Below are positions 8,593 through 16,941 of a stretch of DNA of 64,000 nucleotides, piece by piece; positions within the stretch are counted from its first letter, which is position 1; every line of letters begins with the position of its first letter. The notes beneath the pieces are model-generated. The model did no database searches. It was not told the origin of the DNA and saw only the letters and a program-made list of their open reading frames with translations. Made by a program: the position numbers and the translations under genes. The stretch is from Endozoicomonas sp965196975 (lineage in GTDB: Bacteria > Pseudomonadota > Gammaproteobacteria > Pseudomonadales > Endozoicomonadaceae), in NCBI RefSeq assembly GCF_965196975.1, contig NZ_OZ239981.1:434001-498000 (forward strand), written 5' to 3'.

Positions 8593-9768
8593 ATGGCAGC
8601 AGGATCTCTCAGTGGCCAGGCCGCAATTGTCGGTATTGGTGCAACCGAATTTTCCAAAAACTCCGGCCGCAGTGAAATGACGCTGGCCGTGGAATGCGTA
8701 ACTTCAGCGTTGGAAGATGCCGGTATTCATCCCTCCGAAGTGGATGGTCTGGTTACCTTCACTCTGGATAATAACCCTGAAATAGAGATATTTCGTGAGA
8801 TCGGTGGGGAAGAACTCAAGTTCTTCAGTCGGATTCACTACGGTGGTGGCGCAGCCTGTGCAACCGTACAGCAGGCGGCGATGGCGGTGGCCAGTGGAGT
8901 GTGTGAGGTTGTCGTTTGTTACCGTGCTATGAATGAGCGCTCGGAATACCGTTTCGGCGCCGGCATGCAGGATACCCAGGCTCAGGCCGATTTTGAAACG
9001 GCGCATTATGGCTGGTATATCCCCCATGGTCTGGTTACTCCTGCTTCATGGGTAGCCATGTGTGCACAGCGTTATATGTATGAAACGGGTGCCACGACAG
9101 AGGACTTTGGGCGGGTGGCGGTTGCTGCACGACAATTTGCTGCTACTAATCCCAATGCGTGGTTCTATGAACAGCCCATCACCCTGGATGATCATCAGAA
9201 CTCCCGCTGGATCTGTGAGCCACTGCGTCTGCTCGATTGCTGTCAGGAGAGTGATGGAGGTGTGGCTCTGGTCATTACTTCTGCGGAGCGGGCGAAAAAG
9301 CTGAATCATAAGCCTGCCCTGATTAAGGGAGCGGCACAGGGTGCCTGTGATGATCCCCAGATGATGACTCATTTCTACCGAAAGGATATCACCCGACTGA
9401 GCGAAGTGGGGCTGGTTGCCAAGCAGCTATACCGCCAGGCGGGTCTAACTCCGGACGATATCCAGACGGCGGTGATCTATGATCACTTCACACCGTTTGT
9501 GCTGCCTCAGCTGGAAGAGTTCGGGTTCTGCGATAAGGGAACGGCTAAGGACTTTATCCGTGATGGTCAGATCACCATGGGAGGAAGGCTGCCTATCAAT
9601 ACTCATGGCGGGCAGATTGGTGAAGCCTATATCCATGGCATGAATGGTATTGCCGAGGCTGTGCGTCAGGTTCGCGGCAGTGCGGTGAACCAGGTTGATC
9701 AGGTGAATAATGTGTTGGTATCAGCTGGTACTGGAGTACCAACAAGTGGCTTGATACTGGGTCAGTAG
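8593..9768 (+). CDS. ltp2: Ltp2-type retro-aldolase (thiolase-fold lipid-transfer protein)
   Basis: This 391-aa protein has a thiolase fold but is not a thiolase. YDHFTPF places a Tyr at 296 and EAYIHGM another at 346, matching in spacing and context the two catalytic tyrosines reported for actinobacterial Ltp2. That enzyme cleaves the 17-hydroxy C22-CoA thioester to a 17-ketosteroid and propionyl-CoA. The INTHGGQIGEAYIHG segment is diagnostic of this branch. It is the last gene of the four-gene operon (ChsH2-like, acyl-CoA dehydrogenase, ChsH1-like, Ltp2). The DUF35 domain encoded by the first gene is the expected partner. A strong hairpin follows. SCP-x-like thiolases are the alternative. 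Confidence 0.87.
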   Translation: MAAGSLSGQAAIVGIGATEFSKNSGRSEMTLAVECVTSALEDAGIHPSEVDGLVTFTLDNNPEIEIFREIGGEELKFFSRIHYGGGAACATVQQAAMAVASGVCEVVVCYRAMNERSEYRFGAGMQDTQAQADFETAHYGWYIPHGLVTPASWVAMCAQRYMYETGATTEDFGRVAVAARQFAATNPNAWFYEQPITLDDHQNSRWICEPLRLLDCCQESDGGVALVITSAERAKKLNHKPALIKGAAQGACDDPQMMTHFYRKDITRLSEVGLVAKQLYRQAGLTPDDIQTAVIYDHFTPFVLPQLEEFGFCDKGTAKDFIRDGQITMGGRLPINTHGGQIGEAYIHGMNGIAEAVRQVRGSAVNQVDQVNNVLVSAGTGVPTSGLILGQ

Positions 9769-9777
9769 AAGACCGTG

Positions 9778-9824
9778 AAATTGATCATTTACCTGCTCTG
9801 CCGGAAAAGGTAAATGATTAATTT
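9778..9824 (+). terminator. Long hairpin at the end of the side-chain operon
   Basis: Two 16-nt arms (9778-9793 and 9809-9824) pair completely with one G-U wobble, enclosing a 15-nt loop. The hairpin begins 9 bp after the Ltp2-like stop. There is no clean T-run, so it may act in mRNA stability as well as termination. Confidence 0.6.
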
Positions 9825-10013
9825 CTATCATTTAATTTCCATTAAAAAACGGTGTGGTGAATAAATGCTCTGAGAAATAAGGTTGCTGAATTTTATCCTT
9901 TGGGAACCATTTGGAAATAAGTTGGTCTATCATTTTGTGAAACCATAGTTTCAAATATTTTATCGGCCACACATCCATGTTATGGACGATGACCTGAAAG
10001 ACCAAAGGATTTA

Positions 10014-10694
10014 ATGATGAAACAAATTCTCAAATTTTTCACTATTATTACAGCCAGTCATTTTATTGCTTTTTTAGCGCATGCAGACATAGGTGATGAC
10101 GGCTTAGATAATGATCGTGAGGTGATTCTGGAAACTCGTGATAGCGAAAGTGACTCAGATTCAGATAATAAAGAAGATCAGATTCGTATTATTGATGGCT
10201 TGTTCAGGGTAACCCAAGACCTTATCAATGCGAATGACTACGTATGTGGTTCTGTTAATATTCAGGTTCAAGGTGACTGGAAAATAAAATCAGTTAAAGT
10301 ACATGAAGGAACCATCCAGAATCAATTCCAATTCAGAGACAATGGGCGTTCAACGTTTAAACCAAAATTTGAGAATACCCGCTTTATTCAGGTAAAACAG
10401 GCTACTGGGTACACGGATACTGCGAGGACCTATGTATTTACTCATCCTATTGATGTTGACGTAACTCTCGTTCAGATTGATGGAGCGAATGAAACGACAT
10501 ATCGGGTTCAGAAAGGAACCTGTAATGCGGTTCAATTGGGTAAAGTAAAAATGAAGTTTTTAGATGGTATTGATTTACCCTATTTTATTCGACAATCCGA
10601 ACGTGATGATCAAACCTGGTTTGTTCATTCCATTAGGTCAGAATATTACACTCCTGCCAATATTTTAATACCTTCGAATATCGTATCGGATTAA
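10014..10694 (+). CDS. Secreted hypothetical protein
   Basis: This 226-aa protein has a clear N-terminal signal peptide: a positively charged start, a hydrophobic core FFTIITASHFIAFLA, and a likely cleavage after AHA near residue 24. The mature part begins with an Asp/Glu/Ser-rich stretch (DSESDSDSDNKED), which may bind cations or act as a linker, and continues as a probable beta-rich domain. Two cysteines (in YVCGS and KGTCN) could form a disulfide. I do not recognise a family. It stands alone, with 245 bp upstream containing no other gene and a strong terminator downstream. Its base composition is more AT-rich than its neighbours, which suggests a separate origin from the steroid genes. Confidence 0.65.
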   Translation: MMKQILKFFTIITASHFIAFLAHADIGDDGLDNDREVILETRDSESDSDSDNKEDQIRIIDGLFRVTQDLINANDYVCGSVNIQVQGDWKIKSVKVHEGTIQNQFQFRDNGRSTFKPKFENTRFIQVKQATGYTDTARTYVFTHPIDVDVTLVQIDGANETTYRVQKGTCNAVQLGKVKMKFLDGIDLPYFIRQSERDDQTWFVHSIRSEYYTPANILIPSNIVSD

Positions 10695-10705
10695 TTGTTT
10701 TTTAC

Positions 10706-10730
10706 AGCCACTGATTCAGTGGCTTTTCTT
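10706..10730 (+). terminator. Rho-independent terminator
   Basis: AGCCACTG (10706-10713) pairs perfectly with CAGTGGCT (10717-10724) and is followed by a T-rich tract. The hairpin overlaps the stop codon of the convergent TetR gene, so it may serve both strands. Confidence 0.75.
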
Positions 10731-11360
10731 TTTAAGGCTTTCAACAAGCAGTGTGATACTGCTTCTTAACGTTTCTTGATGATCCACTTTATTCAGACGT
10801 ATAAGATTGTCTTTTACTAAAGTGTATGGCTGAATACTTTCCATCTCGATCACTATACCCTGACCATTGCTATTGTTAAACGCCGTATTCAGGCAAACAG
10901 CACCCAGCAGATTTTGAAACAGGATAAAAAAGCTTTCGATAGCGGTTTCTATGGAAAACCCGGCTTTCTCCAACGTCATCAGGCATTCGTCCATAACGGC
11001 CAGCGCACCGGGTTTTAACTGGATCTGACCAAAGAGCGTAATCCAGCCCGGCTCACTGCAAAGTGCCGCGTACATTTTATCCGATGTGTGCAAAAGCCAC
11101 TGCTCCCAGTTAAGGAGGCTGTCGGGTAAGACCCGGGCATTGATAATGAATTGATCCAGCATCGCCGCCTGAAGTGCTTCTTTATCATCAAAATAGCGAT
11201 AGATGGCCATGGGAGTCACTGACAGGCGGTCTGCAAGTTTGCGAAAGCTGACATTGTGAACACTGTCTTCGGAGGCGAGGATCAGAGCCATATCGACAAT
11301 TTGCTGTTGGCTCAGTGCTGCTCTTTTCATGGTTTTCCTGACTGCGTTAACGCTTTCCAT
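10716..11360 (-). CDS. TetR-family transcriptional regulator
   Basis: This is a TetR-type repressor of about 215 aa. The N-terminal helix-turn-helix is evident (VSFRKLADRLSVTPMAIYRY), followed by a variable ligand-binding all-helical domain. The frame extends further upstream to 11546, but that part covers the palindromic operator region. Starts at 11360 (MESVNAVRKT) or 11330 (MKRAALSQ) are far more likely. It is divergently transcribed from the P450-Fpr operon, and two matching palindromes lie between them. Autoregulation and control of the P450 genes by a steroid or CoA-thioester ligand is therefore a good inference. The ligand is not readable from sequence. Confidence 0.85.
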   Translation of the reverse strand: MESVNAVRKTMKRAALSQQQIVDMALILASEDSVHNVSFRKLADRLSVTPMAIYRYFDDKEALQAAMLDQFIINARVLPDSLLNWEQWLLHTSDKMYAALCSEPGWITLFGQIQLKPGALAVMDECLMTLEKAGFSIETAIESFFILFQNLLGAVCLNTAFNNSNGQGIVIEMESIQPYTLVKDNLIRLNKVDHQETLRSSITLLVESLKKKSH

Positions 11361-11375
11361 AAGTGTTGCAAAAAT

Positions 11376-11419
11376 AAGTATACGGTGTAAACTTTGTTTT
11401 TGTATACAGTGTATACTTA
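11376..11419. promoter_or_regulatory. Tandem operator palindromes, probably for the TetR regulator
   Basis: GTATAC-GGT-GTAAAC (11378-11392) and GTATAC-AGT-GTATAC (11402-11416) are two copies of the same palindrome, 24 bp apart centre to centre. The first has one mismatch and the second is perfect. They sit just upstream of the TetR start and within the divergent promoter region for the P450 gene. Confidence 0.7.
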
Positions 11420-11539
11420 TAATTTGAAAAGAGTATTCGAAAACAATAAAAACAACGGTTCCGGATGGGTCTACCAATGCAATCCCTTTTCTTTCATAGC
11501 CGACGACTTCTGTTGTCTTATCTCTATCAGGGTTTCCTG

Positions 11540-13324
11540 ATGTCACTGAGTTGGGCGTTAAGTATTAAAAAAACCTTTATGCTGGTGCTCTATTTTTCCA
11601 TGGCGTGCATCCTCTGTGGCATCGGTTTTACGGTGTGGCCGGATACGCTGGCCGCCGTTTTTCATTTCAATAATCTGGATGCGGTTGCCAGAACGGATAT
11701 TCAGTCCTATTACGGAACCATGCTCATTGCACTGGGCGTGGTATTGGCGGCAGCCTGCAAAACTGAAACCGGTGGACGGGTAGCACTGATGGTGATTGCC
11801 GGCTTTGCCATTGGTTCTGCGGCAGGGCGTATTATCGGTTTTATTCAGGGTGCGCCGGTCATGAGCATTCATGGTGTACTGGTCGTAATTGAGTCCCTGC
11901 TGTTTTATCAGACTGTGACTGTTTTACAACGTCAGAAGCAGCGGGATCAGGAGCATAAAAGGGAAGTATTGCCCATTCTGAATCCGAAAACACCGGAAGA
12001 GTTTCAGCCTCTGAGTCAGAGTAATTTTACGGAGCCGTTCGAATATTATCGAATGCTTCGGGATCACTATCCGGTTTATAAAATGCCGGGAAAAGATTTT
12101 TACTGTATTTCCCGGTTTGAAGATATTCAAGCTGTGAGTAAGGACACTGCAGCCTTTTCCTCCAAGCTAATGGAAATTCTGGTCAGGGGCCGCTCCCGGA
12201 ATCCGGATAAAAAAGGAAAAACGCTGGCAGAACGGCTTGGTGAACTGGGTGTGGTACCTGTCGATGTCCTGGCTTTGCAGGATCCACCCATTCATAAAGA
12301 AGAGCGAAAGGTTGGCCACAGTGGTTTTAATGCGCACTTTGTGAAAAGTCTGGAAAAGGAAGTGGAAGACCTCTGCGATGAGATGATGGATGAATTCCTG
12401 CCCAGGAGGAATGTTGAGTTTGTGCAGGATTTTGCCTGGCGTCTGCCTATGCGCCTGATTATCCGGTTACTGGGATTGCCGGAAGACGATTTTGAGCAGA
12501 TCAAATACTGGTGTATGCAGGGTATTCGTTCTCTGAGCGGCACCGCCAGCCGGGTGGAATTGATTGAAATCGGTGTGAGCAGTGCACAGTTTACCCGTTA
12601 TCTCTGGAAGCACTATCTTGAAGCCAAAAAGAATCCACCCGCGAACTTTACCGGAACGCTGATCAAAAACAGTGCTGACCCGGACAGCATTATCAATGAT
12701 CAGAGGGCAATCGCCATTATTCTGCAGCTCCTGATTGCCGGCAGTGACTCCTCTGCCAGCTCCATGGGCAGTGCGGTCAGGGTGCTGGCCAGGGAGCCTG
12801 AGCTGGAGAAGGAGCTCCGGGCTGAGCCGGATAAGATTCCGCTATTTATTGAAGAGGTGTTCCGGACGGAGTCGGCATTCCAGGGGCACTTCCGGGTTAC
12901 CACACGGGAAGTGGAGATGCATGGCGTCACCATGCCAGCAGGTGCTCAGGTCTTTCTGATGTGGGCTTCCGGTAATCGGGACGAGCGGTTCTGGGATAAC
13001 CCTGACGTATTTGATATGAACCGGCGGAATGTGAAGAAACACCTGACGTTTGGCTTTGGTATGCATGCCTGTATCGGGCGGGAACTGGCGCGAATGGAGA
13101 TTCGTATCGTATTGAAGAAGCTGCTTGAGAAAACCAGTCGGTTTGCCATTGTGGGGGATAGTCCTTATGAGGCCAGCATCTTTGCCCGTACTTTGCTAAA
13201 GTTACCCTTGGCTTTTGAGGTCGCTGATAAAAAGGATCTGGCTCCTCAGTCGGATAGGGATTCCGAAATCGTCTTGGGTAAGGAAGCAAACAACGAAAAA
13301 GAAGCAGAGTATGTCAGCATTTAA
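11540..13324 (+). CDS. DUF4345-like membrane domain fused to a cytochrome P450
   Basis: From the ATG at 11540 (SD-like TCAGGG 7 nt upstream; an in-frame ATG at 11465 is less likely) the protein has 594 aa. Residues 1 to about 130 form three or four membrane helices resembling DUF4345 (YYGTMLIALGVVL, GFAIGSAAGRIIG). The remainder is a bacterial P450 with the I-helix AGSDS (400-404; Ser where Thr is usual), the ExxR motif Glu439-Arg442 and the heme loop FGFGMHACIG with Cys511 as thiolate ligand. A membrane-tethered bacterial P450 is uncommon. The next gene encodes an electron donor and overlaps it by 14 bp. Hydroxylation of a hydrophobic substrate, such as a sterol side chain, is inferred from context. 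Confidence 0.85.
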   Translation: MSLSWALSIKKTFMLVLYFSMACILCGIGFTVWPDTLAAVFHFNNLDAVARTDIQSYYGTMLIALGVVLAAACKTETGGRVALMVIAGFAIGSAAGRIIGFIQGAPVMSIHGVLVVIESLLFYQTVTVLQRQKQRDQEHKREVLPILNPKTPEEFQPLSQSNFTEPFEYYRMLRDHYPVYKMPGKDFYCISRFEDIQAVSKDTAAFSSKLMEILVRGRSRNPDKKGKTLAERLGELGVVPVDVLALQDPPIHKEERKVGHSGFNAHFVKSLEKEVEDLCDEMMDEFLPRRNVEFVQDFAWRLPMRLIIRLLGLPEDDFEQIKYWCMQGIRSLSGTASRVELIEIGVSSAQFTRYLWKHYLEAKKNPPANFTGTLIKNSADPDSIINDQRAIAIILQLLIAGSDSSASSMGSAVRVLAREPELEKELRAEPDKIPLFIEEVFRTESAFQGHFRVTTREVEMHGVTMPAGAQVFLMWASGNRDERFWDNPDVFDMNRRNVKKHLTFGFGMHACIGRELARMEIRIVLKKLLEKTSRFAIVGDSPYEASIFARTLLKLPLAFEVADKKDLAPQSDRDSEIVLGKEANNEKEAEYVSI

Positions 13325-14087
13325 TCAAGAAACCGTGTTAACCGTGAAGCATTGGAACGATACGCTGTTTAGCTTCACCACCACCCGTGACTCATCGCTT
13401 AGGTTTCATAATGGCCATTTCGTCATGCTGGGCCTTGAGGTTGAGGGAAAGCCGTTGATGCGGGCATACAGTATCGCCAGTGCCAACTATGAGGAGCACC
13501 TTGAGTTCCTCAGCATCAAGGTACCTGATGGGCCTCTGACTTCCAGGCTTCAGCATTTACAGCAGGGGGATTCGGTGCTGGTCAGTCGCAAGCCAGTTGG
13601 GACGCTTGTGGTAGGTGATCTGAAGCCGGCCCAGAACCTGTTCCTTTTTGCTACCGGAACCGGTCTTGCCCCGTTTATGAGCATTATCAAAGACCCTGAA
13701 ACCTATGAGCGGTTTGAGAAGGTCATTCTTGTCCATGGGGTTCGCTACATCAGTGAGCTGGCATATCACGACTACCTGCTGGATGACCTGCCCAGCCATG
13801 AATACCTGGGTGAAGAGATCCGTCAAAAGCTGATCTACTACCCAACCGTTACCCGTGAGTTATTCAGAAATACCGGCCGGCTGACGGACCTGATTACCAG
13901 TGGCCAGTTGTGCAATGATCTTGATCTTCCACCACTGAACCCGGTAACCGATAAGGCCATGATTTGTGGCAGTCAGGCCATGCTGAATGACACCTGTGAC
14001 ATTCTGGACAGTTTGGGTTTTACAGCATCGGCTCATACCGGTGATTTGGCTGACTATGTCATTGAGAGAGCTTTTGTTGAGAAGTAA
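13311..14087 (+). CDS. fpr: Ferredoxin/flavodoxin-NADP+ reductase
   Basis: This 258-aa flavoenzyme shuttles electrons between NADPH and a ferredoxin or flavodoxin. RAYSIAS (51-57) binds FAD, ATGTGLAPF (114-122) is the NADP(H) phosphate loop, and the C-terminus ends in IERAFVEK, the hallmark of bacterial subclass Fpr enzymes. The ATG at 13311 gives the conserved N-terminus and overlaps the P450 gene by 14 bp; an earlier in-frame start at 13215 would add unrelated residues. The tight coupling indicates that it feeds electrons to the P450, presumably through a ferredoxin encoded elsewhere, since none is seen here. Confidence 0.9.
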   Translation: MSAFNQETVLTVKHWNDTLFSFTTTRDSSLRFHNGHFVMLGLEVEGKPLMRAYSIASANYEEHLEFLSIKVPDGPLTSRLQHLQQGDSVLVSRKPVGTLVVGDLKPAQNLFLFATGTGLAPFMSIIKDPETYERFEKVILVHGVRYISELAYHDYLLDDLPSHEYLGEEIRQKLIYYPTVTRELFRNTGRLTDLITSGQLCNDLDLPPLNPVTDKAMICGSQAMLNDTCDILDSLGFTASAHTGDLADYVIERAFVEK

Positions 14088-14130
14088 TTGGAGAAATAGC
14101 AAATAAAACAGAAAAATACTCCCTCCTCTG

Positions 14131-14156
14131 AATTGGCCAGTTCTTTCTGGCCAATT
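14131..14156. terminator. Hairpin after the P450-fpr operon
   Basis: AATTGGCCAG (14131-14140) pairs perfectly with CTGGCCAATT (14147-14156) across a 6-nt loop. There is no strong T-run. The rest of the 14088-14377 gap shows no gene. Confidence 0.5.
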
Positions 14157-14377
14157 ACTTCCCGAACTGTATTTTTGTGCGTTTTTTGAGCGATATATCG
14201 TTTTTCTTGTGCTATCCAATCCGTTTGGAGAAAAAAAGACACCAGAAAGATCGGCTGGTAAGCCTGATTTGGCTGGTTATGATCAAATACCTACCAGTTC
14301 AGGGGGAATTGGGTAGATCCCTGACAACATAACAATAATCAGAAAGCGAATAGCTCTTGTTTTGGGGGCATCACATT

Positions 14378-15808
14378 ATGAAAAAAAGCAGTACAAAATT
14401 TTTGCTCACGGTCACATTGTCAGCGCTGATTGGTGTTGGTATCGGTTTGGGAATCAGTGGTACTGATGCGGGCAGAATGATTGATGAACGTAAGGCGGAG
14501 GTGGCTGGTAACCTGGCCAGCAAGTTTATTGCATCACAATCAGAGCATGATCCGAACCTGAAGGTAAAAACAGTTGCGAAATTGCATCACATTCCCATTG
14601 AGGTGGATCGTTTTCAGGAGAATATCTTTCGGGCCAGTGGCGTTGCCAACACCTTTCTGATTAAAACCTCAGAAGGTAATGTCCTGTTTGATACCGGTCT
14701 TCCAACTCAGGCGGTAAAACATAAACGATTGCTGAAGGAAGCCGCCGGTGGTGATATTGCCTATATTGTTCTCTCTCACTCCCATGGCGACCATATTGGC
14801 GGTTTGAAATTCTGGCAGGCGGAATACCCGGGTGCCAAAGTCATTGTTCATGAACGATTCTCGGAAGGTCAGCGTTATCTGAAAGATCTGGAACAGTATT
14901 TCTGGAACCGGAATCGCACGCTGTATACCTTTATGCCAGAGGAGCCGCCAAAAGAGGGCTCAATGTTTGCCTACGGTGGTATTACTGGCGATATCGTTGT
15001 GGAAGATGGCAGTACCTACGAATTTGAGCTGGGTGGCGTTCAGTTTCAGGTAATTCCAACACCCGGTGCAGAAGGGGATGATAATCTGGTGATGTGGGTG
15101 CCAGAGCAGAAGGCACTGTTTACCGGAGATGTATTTGGCCCGCTGTTCCCGATGGTTCCCAACCTGTTTACTTTGCGTGGTGAGCGTTTCCGTGATCCTG
15201 TCGCCTATATCAACTCATTGGATACCATGGTTGATCTTAAGCCGGAAATTATTCTGCCCAGCCACTTTGATCCTCTGACGGATGCTGCGCAATTACAGAG
15301 CGATCTGTTGAAAATGCGGGAAGCCACCCGTTATATCCATGATGCGACCATTGCCGGAATGAATGCGGGTAAAACCCTGTGGCAACTCATGGATGAGGTT
15401 CAGCTGCCTGATGAAATCAACATCAGTCAGGGGCATGGCAAGGTTTCCTGGAATGTCCGCAGTATCTGGGAGTACTACAGCACCTGGTTTCATTTTGAGT
15501 CCACCACTGAACTATATACGACCCCAGTAAGACAGCTCTATCCGGAACTGGCTGAGCTTGCTGGTGGAGCTGAGCCTCTGATGGTAAAGGCTGAAGAGCA
15601 GGTAAGCAGTAACCAACCTGTTAAGGCGCTCCATTATATTGAAATGGTGCTTGCCAGTGAGCCAAACCATAAATCTGCTTACCAGCTGCGTTTACAGGCG
15701 CTGAAACAGCTATTGGCTCATGCTTATGAGAATGGCAGTAACTTCAGTGAAACTGGCTGGCTGAAGGCTCGTATAGCGACAACAGAAAAAGATATTGCAG
15801 CATTGTAG
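14378..15808 (+). CDS. Exported alkylsulfatase-like metallo-beta-lactamase-fold hydrolase
   Basis: This protein has about 476 aa from the ATG at 14378. The N-terminus carries a signal peptide or anchor (KFLLTVTLSALIGVGIGLGI). The MBL core has the metal motif His134-Ser-His136-Gly-Asp138-His139, further metal-ligand candidates around TPGAEGDDN and FTGDVF, and LPSHFDP. The C-terminal half (NAGKTLWQL, VSWNVRSIWEYYSTWFHF, then a TPR-like helical stretch) resembles the dimerisation domain of SdsA-type alkyl sulfatases. The protein is therefore predicted to hydrolyse a sulfate ester or similar ester in the periplasm. In this neighbourhood a sulfated sterol or bile alcohol is an attractive but untested substrate. 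Other MBL esterases or lactonases are possible. Confidence 0.75.
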   Translation: MKKSSTKFLLTVTLSALIGVGIGLGISGTDAGRMIDERKAEVAGNLASKFIASQSEHDPNLKVKTVAKLHHIPIEVDRFQENIFRASGVANTFLIKTSEGNVLFDTGLPTQAVKHKRLLKEAAGGDIAYIVLSHSHGDHIGGLKFWQAEYPGAKVIVHERFSEGQRYLKDLEQYFWNRNRTLYTFMPEEPPKEGSMFAYGGITGDIVVEDGSTYEFELGGVQFQVIPTPGAEGDDNLVMWVPEQKALFTGDVFGPLFPMVPNLFTLRGERFRDPVAYINSLDTMVDLKPEIILPSHFDPLTDAAQLQSDLLKMREATRYIHDATIAGMNAGKTLWQLMDEVQLPDEINISQGHGKVSWNVRSIWEYYSTWFHFESTTELYTTPVRQLYPELAELAGGAEPLMVKAEEQVSSNQPVKALHYIEMVLASEPNHKSAYQLRLQALKQLLAHAYENGSNFSETGWLKARIATTEKDIAAL

Positions 15809-15831
15809 TGCAAATCTAATTGATCGAGGGG

Positions 15832-15871
15832 GGCTGATAAAGGAGGCTAATCACTGGTTCCCCTTTATCAG
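15832..15871. terminator. Bidirectional terminator between convergent genes
   Basis: GCTGATAAAGG (15832-15842) pairs perfectly with CCTTTATCAGC (15861-15871). It lies between the convergent alkylsulfatase-like and alcohol dehydrogenase genes. Confidence 0.65.
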
Positions 15872-15880
15872 CAGTCATTG

Positions 15881-16903
15881 TCAGGACTCAAAGTCCATAA
15901 CAATACGCCCGGTTACCTCACCTTTTTCAAGCTCGTCGAAGATTTGATTAATCTCTTCGAGTTTTCGAATCTGTATATCCGTTTTCACTTTTCCCATGGC
16001 TGCAAAATCAAGGCATTCTTCCAAGTCTCTGCGGGTCCCAACGATAGAGCCTACCAGTGTAATACCATTAATAACCGTATCAAAAATGGGGACAGGCATA
16101 TCATCAGGAGGCAACCCAACGAGAACCATTGTTCCACCTCGACGTACCGACGCATAGGCACTGTCAAAACCTGCTTTGGATACAGCGGTACAGATGGCTG
16201 CATGAACACCGGTTCGCAGTAAAGAACGGATTCTTTCTTCCGGCTTATCCTTTTTGAAATCAATAAAGTGCTTCGCACCCAGCTTCAGAGATAATGCTTT
16301 TCGTTCTTCTCCGGTATCCACCGCAACCACATTCAACCCCATTGCGATAGCGTATTGGATGGCCAGGTGGCCTAGCCCACCGACACCGACACAGGAAACC
16401 CAGTCACCGGGTTTTGTATTACTTACTTTCAGCGCCTTATAGGTTGTCACACCGGCACAGAACAGTGGTGCGGCCTCAATAAACCCCAGTTCATCCGGTA
16501 TTTTAACCACATAACGGGCATCGGCTCGACAGAAGTCTGCATAACCGCCATTCATATGGTAACCGGTATAAAGGCAGTCCGGACACAATGTCTCCTTACC
16601 CTCAAGGCAATAGTCGCAATAACCACAGGCGGTATAGAGAAATGGAATGCCAACCCGGTCGCCTTTTTTTAAATGGTTAACGTTACCACCAATTTCAGTG
16701 ATGACCCCAACCCCTTCATGGCCTGGTATTAATGGCATATTGGGTTTAACCGGCCAGTCACCGTGGCAAGCATGAATGTCGGTATGGCAGACACCTGACG
16801 CTTTTATACTGACCAGAATCTCATTATCACCAATGGTCGGCACTTCAACATCATCGATGGTCAGTGGTGTATTAAACTCATGGGCAACGGCTGCTTTCAT
16901 CAC
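15881..16903 (-). CDS. adhP: Zinc-dependent alcohol dehydrogenase, AdhP type
   Basis: This 340-aa medium-chain dehydrogenase oxidises primary alcohols with NAD+. Catalytic-zinc ligands Cys39, His62 and Cys149 and the structural-zinc cysteines 93, 96, 99 and 107 are all present. GVGGLG (173-178) starts the coenzyme domain. The sequence closely follows the propanol-preferring AdhP group (ACHGDWPVKP, PGHEGVGV). With the aldehyde dehydrogenase at 18752 it could oxidise an alcohol from P450 hydroxylation to the acid, but an IS66 element now separates the two and they are on opposite strands. It may equally be a housekeeping ethanol/propanol dehydrogenase. Confidence 0.9.
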   Translation of the reverse strand: MMKAAVAHEFNTPLTIDDVEVPTIGDNEILVSIKASGVCHTDIHACHGDWPVKPNMPLIPGHEGVGVITEIGGNVNHLKKGDRVGIPFLYTACGYCDYCLEGKETLCPDCLYTGYHMNGGYADFCRADARYVVKIPDELGFIEAAPLFCAGVTTYKALKVSNTKPGDWVSCVGVGGLGHLAIQYAIAMGLNVVAVDTGEERKALSLKLGAKHFIDFKKDKPEERIRSLLRTGVHAAICTAVSKAGFDSAYASVRRGGTMVLVGLPPDDMPVPIFDTVINGITLVGSIVGTRRDLEECLDFAAMGKVKTDIQIRKLEEINQIFDELEKGEVTGRIVMDFES

Positions 16904-16941
16904 TCACTCCGGTTTGTGAATGGAAGAGATTTAAATGAAAA

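Noticed and set aside
11361..11546. N-terminal extension of the TetR frame
   Set aside because: It runs through the palindromic operator region and overlaps the P450 5' end. TetR proteins normally begin shortly before the helix-turn-helix.
13215..13310. Upstream extension of the Fpr reading frame
   Set aside because: It lies fully inside the P450 gene, encodes basic residues unlike Fpr proteins, and the ATG at 13311 gives the normal N-terminus.
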